In this document: positions 61,371 to 64,000 of the stretch, in pieces | How the letters are laid out: the number at the start of each line of letters is the position of its first letter | Numbering within the stretch: position 1 is the first letter of the stretch | From: Pseudomonas farsensis | Lineage (GTDB): Bacteria > Pseudomonadota > Gammaproteobacteria > Pseudomonadales > Pseudomonadaceae | DNA length: 64,000 bases | Direction: 5' to 3' | NCBI RefSeq assembly: GCF_014268805.2 | Contig: NZ_JABWRF020000001.1 | Span: 496,001 to 560,000 of the forward strand | Program-made: the position numbers and the translations under genes | The notes under the pieces: model-generated | Database searches by the model: none | What the model was told of the DNA's origin: nothing | Seen by the model: only the letters and a program-made list of their open reading frames with translations

Positions 61371-62069
61371 ATGACCGACGATGATCGCATCAAGCTCGAA
61401 CCTAGCTGGAAAGCTGCCCTGCGCGAGGAATTCGACAAACCCTACATGCACCAACTACGCGAGTTCCTGCGTGCCGAGCACGCTGCCGGCAAGGAGATCT
61501 ACCCACCGGGGCCGATGATCTTCAATGCCTTGAACTCGACGCCGCTGGGCCAGGTAAAAGTGGTGATCCTGGGCCAGGACCCGTATCACGGCCCAGGCCA
61601 GGCCCACGGCCTGTGCTTCTCGGTGCAACCGGGCGTTGCCACGCCGCCTTCGCTGGTGAACATCTATAAAGAGCTGCAGCGCGACCTCAATCTGCCGATT
61701 GCCAGCCATGGTTATCTGCAAAGCTGGGCGGAGCAGGGCGTGTTGCTGCTCAATACCACCATGACCGTTGAACGGGCCAACGCCGCTTCCCATGCGAAGA
61801 AGGGCTGGGAGTCGTTTACCGACCGGGTTATCGAGGTGGTCAGTGAGCAATGCCCGAACGTGGTGTTTCTGTTGTGGGGCGCCCACGCCCAGAGCAAGCA
61901 GAAACTGATCGACGCCAGCAAGCACCTGGTGCTGAAGTCGGTGCACCCCTCGCCGCTGTCGGCGTACCGCGGGTTCTTTGGTTGCGGGCATTTCAGCCGC
62001 GCCAACGGCTTCCTCGAGCAGCGCGGTATGGCGCCCATCAACTGGGCGCTGCCGCCGCTGGCGCAGTGA
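61371..62069 (+). CDS. ung: Uracil-DNA glycosylase Ung
   Basis: Removes uracil from DNA as the first step of base-excision repair. The 232-residue family 1 enzyme has the water-activating motif [19 protein letters not shown] and the DNA-intercalation loop [20 protein letters not shown]. Length is standard. ATG 61371 chosen because [14 protein letters not shown] is the family N-terminus; the six codons upstream are in-frame but unsupported. Stands alone. Confidence 0.95.
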   Translation: MTDDDRIKLEPSWKAALREEFDKPYMHQLREFLRAEHAAGKEIYPPGPMIFNALNSTPLGQVKVVILGQDPYHGPGQAHGLCFSVQPGVATPPSLVNIYKELQRDLNLPIASHGYLQSWAEQGVLLLNTTMTVERANAASHAKKGWESFTDRVIEVVSEQCPNVVFLLWGAHAQSKQKLIDASKHLVLKSVHPSPLSAYRGFFGCGHFSRANGFLEQRGMAPINWALPPLAQ

Positions 62070-62095
62070 ACCGGGGTTTCGAGCCAGCCTGCACG

Positions 62096-62311
62096 GGCCC
62101 TATCGCAGGCTGTCGCCAGCTCCCACAAAGACCGCGCACAGCCACAATAGCGAGGCCTGACCCGGTTTCTGTGGGAGATTCTATGGTTTCGGGCAAGTCG
62201 CTTTTGATTGTGTAGGAGCGGCCTTGTGTCGCGAAAGGGCTGACCGCGTAGACGGCATCGATATGGGATGGGCGAGCTTTGTGGGAGCTGGCGACAGCCT
62301 GCGATGGGGCC
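62096..62311. repeat. Composite repeat cluster after ung
   Basis: GTGGGAGCTGGCGACAGCC units occur at 62096-62127 (minus) and 62278-62311 (plus). Between them are CGCACAGCCACAATAGCGAG, TGTGGGAGATTCTATGGTTT (62169-62188), GGGCAAGTCGCTTTTGATTG and TGTAGGAGCGGCCTTGTGTC (62212). The same order appears in reverse at 21100-21260 and in part at 23945-24003. Confidence 0.85.
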
Positions 62312-62356
62312 AGGACAGGGGGCTGAGCCAGGCGCCGTTAATGCGCCTGGCGGTAG

Positions 62357-63391
62357 TTATTGAGTGGCGCCTCGGTTCCAGCGCCTGAACAACGGCTCTG
62401 CCAAAAACAGCACCAACAGCAAGCGCAGCACTTGCAACGCTGTCACCAGCGGCACCGACAGTTGCAAGGTTTCGGCAGTCAGGCTCATTTCGGCAATGCC
62501 GCCTGGCATCATGCCCAGCGTCAACGAGCGCAGGTCCAGTTCGGTCAGCAGGCTCAGCACCCAGGCAGCGCCTGCGGCAATCAGCATGCACAGCAAGGTG
62601 GCCAGCAGCGTACGGCCGAGAAACGACGGTGCCCGGCGGAAGAACGCGCGGTTGAAGTGGCAGGCCAGGCCGCTGCCAATCAGCCATTGGCCAACCTGGC
62701 TGGCGCCGTCGGGCAGGCCAATTTGCAGGTTGCCGGCTAGGCTGATTGTGGCCGCTACCAGCAGTGGGCCGAACAGCCATGGGTTGGGCTGGCGCAGGCG
62801 TTGCCAGAGCAGCGCCATCAGTACCCCCAGCGGTGCCACCAGTGCCAGCCAGCCCCAACTGACGCTGCCGGCGTTGTGCAATGGCACGCCATCCCCAAGC
62901 AGCAGCTTGAACAGTGCCGGTACGCACAACACCACCGCCAGTACGCGCAGGCTCTGCGCCGCAGCCACCTGGCTGAGCACCGCGCCATTGCGCGCGCCAA
63001 GGTTGACCATTTCGCCCGAACCACCCGGCATGCTGGCAAAGAACGCGGTTGCGCGGTCTTCGCCGGTGCGCCTGAGTATCCACACGCTGATCACGCTGGA
63101 GACTGTGGTGAACAGCGCGCCAAACACGATGAGCATGAAATGATCGGCCACCTGCTCGATCACCGCCGGGGTGAAGTGCAGGCCAATGCCGATACCAATG
63201 ATCCACTGCCCGCACTTGCGCCCGTTGGGGATTTCACTGAGCTGCCACGGGGTCAGGCAACGCACCAGGATGATCGCCAGCAACGAGCCGACCATCCACG
63301 GCAAAGGCCAGCCGACCTTGCTGGCGGCAAAACCGCCAGCAAGACCGACCAGCCCGGTAGCCCAGTACAGCGGCAACCTGCGCTCAGGCAT
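62357..63391 (-). CDS. AbrB-type membrane protein (PF05145-like)
   Basis: The 344-residue protein has about 8-10 TM segments and the repeated segment pattern GLAGGFAASKVGWPLPWMVG and TPAVIEQVADHFMLIVFGAL, plus MPGGSGEMVNLG and the second-half MMPGGIAEMSLTAETL, the two similar halves of the AbrB membrane family. The name is a historical one and does not imply DNA binding. It overlaps the tctA gene by 8 bases and is co-transcribed with a tricarboxylate transporter, so a role in membrane transport is likely. ATG 63391 chosen for the conserved start. Confidence 0.78.
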   Translation of the reverse strand: MPERRLPLYWATGLVGLAGGFAASKVGWPLPWMVGSLLAIILVRCLTPWQLSEIPNGRKCGQWIIGIGIGLHFTPAVIEQVADHFMLIVFGALFTTVSSVISVWILRRTGEDRATAFFASMPGGSGEMVNLGARNGAVLSQVAAAQSLRVLAVVLCVPALFKLLLGDGVPLHNAGSVSWGWLALVAPLGVLMALLWQRLRQPNPWLFGPLLVAATISLAGNLQIGLPDGASQVGQWLIGSGLACHFNRAFFRRAPSFLGRTLLATLLCMLIAAGAAWVLSLLTELDLRSLTLGMMPGGIAEMSLTAETLQLSVPLVTALQVLRLLLVLFLAEPLFRRWNRGATQ

Positions 63392-64000
63392 CCGCCATCG
63401 CCCGGCGTTGCAGGGCACGGCGGCGCCAGATGCGCAGCAGCGGCAGGGTCAGCATGCACGCAGTCAGTACCCAGACCGACAGGCTGATCGGGCTCGACCA
63501 GAGGATGCCCAGCTCGCCGTTGGAGATCGACAGCGCACGGCGCAGGTTCTGCTCCATCAGGCCGCCAAGGATGAACCCCAGCAGGATCGGCGACAGCGGG
63601 AAGTCCAGCTTGCGCAGGATGTAGCCCATGATGCCGATGCCGACCATCAGGAACAGGTCGAAGGTGGTGGCATGCACGGCATAAACGCCGATTGCGGTGA
63701 TGATTGCGATCACCGGCACGAGCGCCCAGTTCGGCACGGCAAGAATGCGGGTGAAGATGCGGATCATCGGGATGTTCAGGATCACCAGCATGATGTTGGC
63801 GATGAACAGCGAGGCGATCAGGCCCCAGACGATATCGGGCTGTTGTTCGAACAGCAGCGGGCCTGGGGTGATGTTGTACAGCGTCAGCGCGCCGATCATC
63901 ACGGCAGTGGTGCCCGACCCCGGTACGCCCAAGGTCAGCATCGGCACCAGGGCGCCGCAGCAGGAGGCGCCGATGGCGGTTTCCGGTGCCGCCAGGCCAC
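63384..64000 (-). CDS. tctA: Tripartite tricarboxylate transporter large permease TctA (partial)
   Basis: C-terminal 205 residues of TctA; the gene continues past the window end. The visible part includes the family motif ETAIGASCCGALVPMLTLGV and GSGTTAVMIGALTLYNITPG, followed by five or six TM segments, GFILGGLMEQNLRRALSISN and a basic tail. It imports citrate or related tricarboxylates with periplasmic TctC and small TctB, expected just beyond the window. Confidence 0.92.
   Translation of the reverse strand, partial: GLAAPETAIGASCCGALVPMLTLGVPGSGTTAVMIGALTLYNITPGPLLFEQQPDIVWGLIASLFIANIMLVILNIPMIRIFTRILAVPNWALVPVIAIITAIGVYAVHATTFDLFLMVGIGIMGYILRKLDFPLSPILLGFILGGLMEQNLRRALSISNGELGILWSSPISLSVWVLTACMLTLPLLRIWRRRALQRRAMADA

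Overview
The window reads as a chromosomal segment of a Pseudomonas putida-group bacterium. It is GC-rich. It carries the clustered pca genes (pcaRKFTBDC), the TtgABC/TtgR solvent and antibiotic efflux system, phaG, and many short intergenic repeats of the kind typical of this group. No phage, integrase, transposase or CRISPR array was seen. The species assignment is an inference from recognised proteins and gene order; no database was searched.

Layout. (1) 1-8.0 kb: the protocatechuate branch of the beta-ketoadipate pathway, with regulator PcaR, permease PcaK, thiolase PcaF, dicarboxylate permease PcaT and the pcaBDC enzymes. A BenF/OprD-type porin at 9.9-11.2 kb belongs to the same regulon on the evidence of a PcaR-like box. 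A membrane protein (Mpo1/DUF962) and an orphan LysR regulator lie between. (2) 11.5-18.2 kb: ttgABC with divergent ttgR. (3) 18.2-29.1 kb: mostly small regulator/enzyme pairs: a DHA2 drug exporter, a PEP-mutase-superfamily oxaloacetate decarboxylase, LysR with a periplasmic metallo-beta-lactamase-fold protein and a Rossmann protein, LysR with a ThDP-dependent decarboxylase, AraC with an ABM-domain protein, and a flavin reductase-like protein. (4) 29.2-35.6 kb: a tiny secreted repeat protein, a Fic enzyme with its own operator-like palindromes, and an alpha-ketoglutarate-type MFS permease controlled by a sigma-54 two-component system. (5) 35.7-45.1 kb: periplasmic beta-glucosidase, TPM-domain protein, methyltransferase, a two-gene toxin-antitoxin-like cassette, a SIR2-like protein, a secreted glycerophosphodiesterase and a SulP transporter.

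(6) 45.3-55.5 kb looks accessory. A TetR regulator, a tripartite RND pump (MFP, RND, outer membrane factor), a complete beta-ketoacyl-ACP synthase and a Bcr/CflA exporter form one regulon, with the same inverted operator in front of both transcription units. A two-gene cassette of unknown function (59-aa basic protein and 223-aa membrane protein, overlapping at TAGTG) lies beside a tRNA-Gly(CCC). (7) 55.6-64 kb returns to core genes: phaG, a GGDEF/CWC/pseudouridine-synthase operon, a tyrosine-rich lipoprotein, a 3-hydroxyisobutyryl-CoA hydrolase-like enzyme, ung, an AbrB-type membrane protein and the 3' part of tctA.

The best candidates for something undescribed are: the efflux operon carrying its own ketoacyl-ACP synthase (possible pump plus target-bypass resistance); the cysteine-rich HicA-like/HTH gene pair with its palindromic promoter; the Fic gene whose start codon lies inside an operator palindrome; the secreted 13-residue-repeat protein; and the tRNA-adjacent 59-aa/223-aa cassette.
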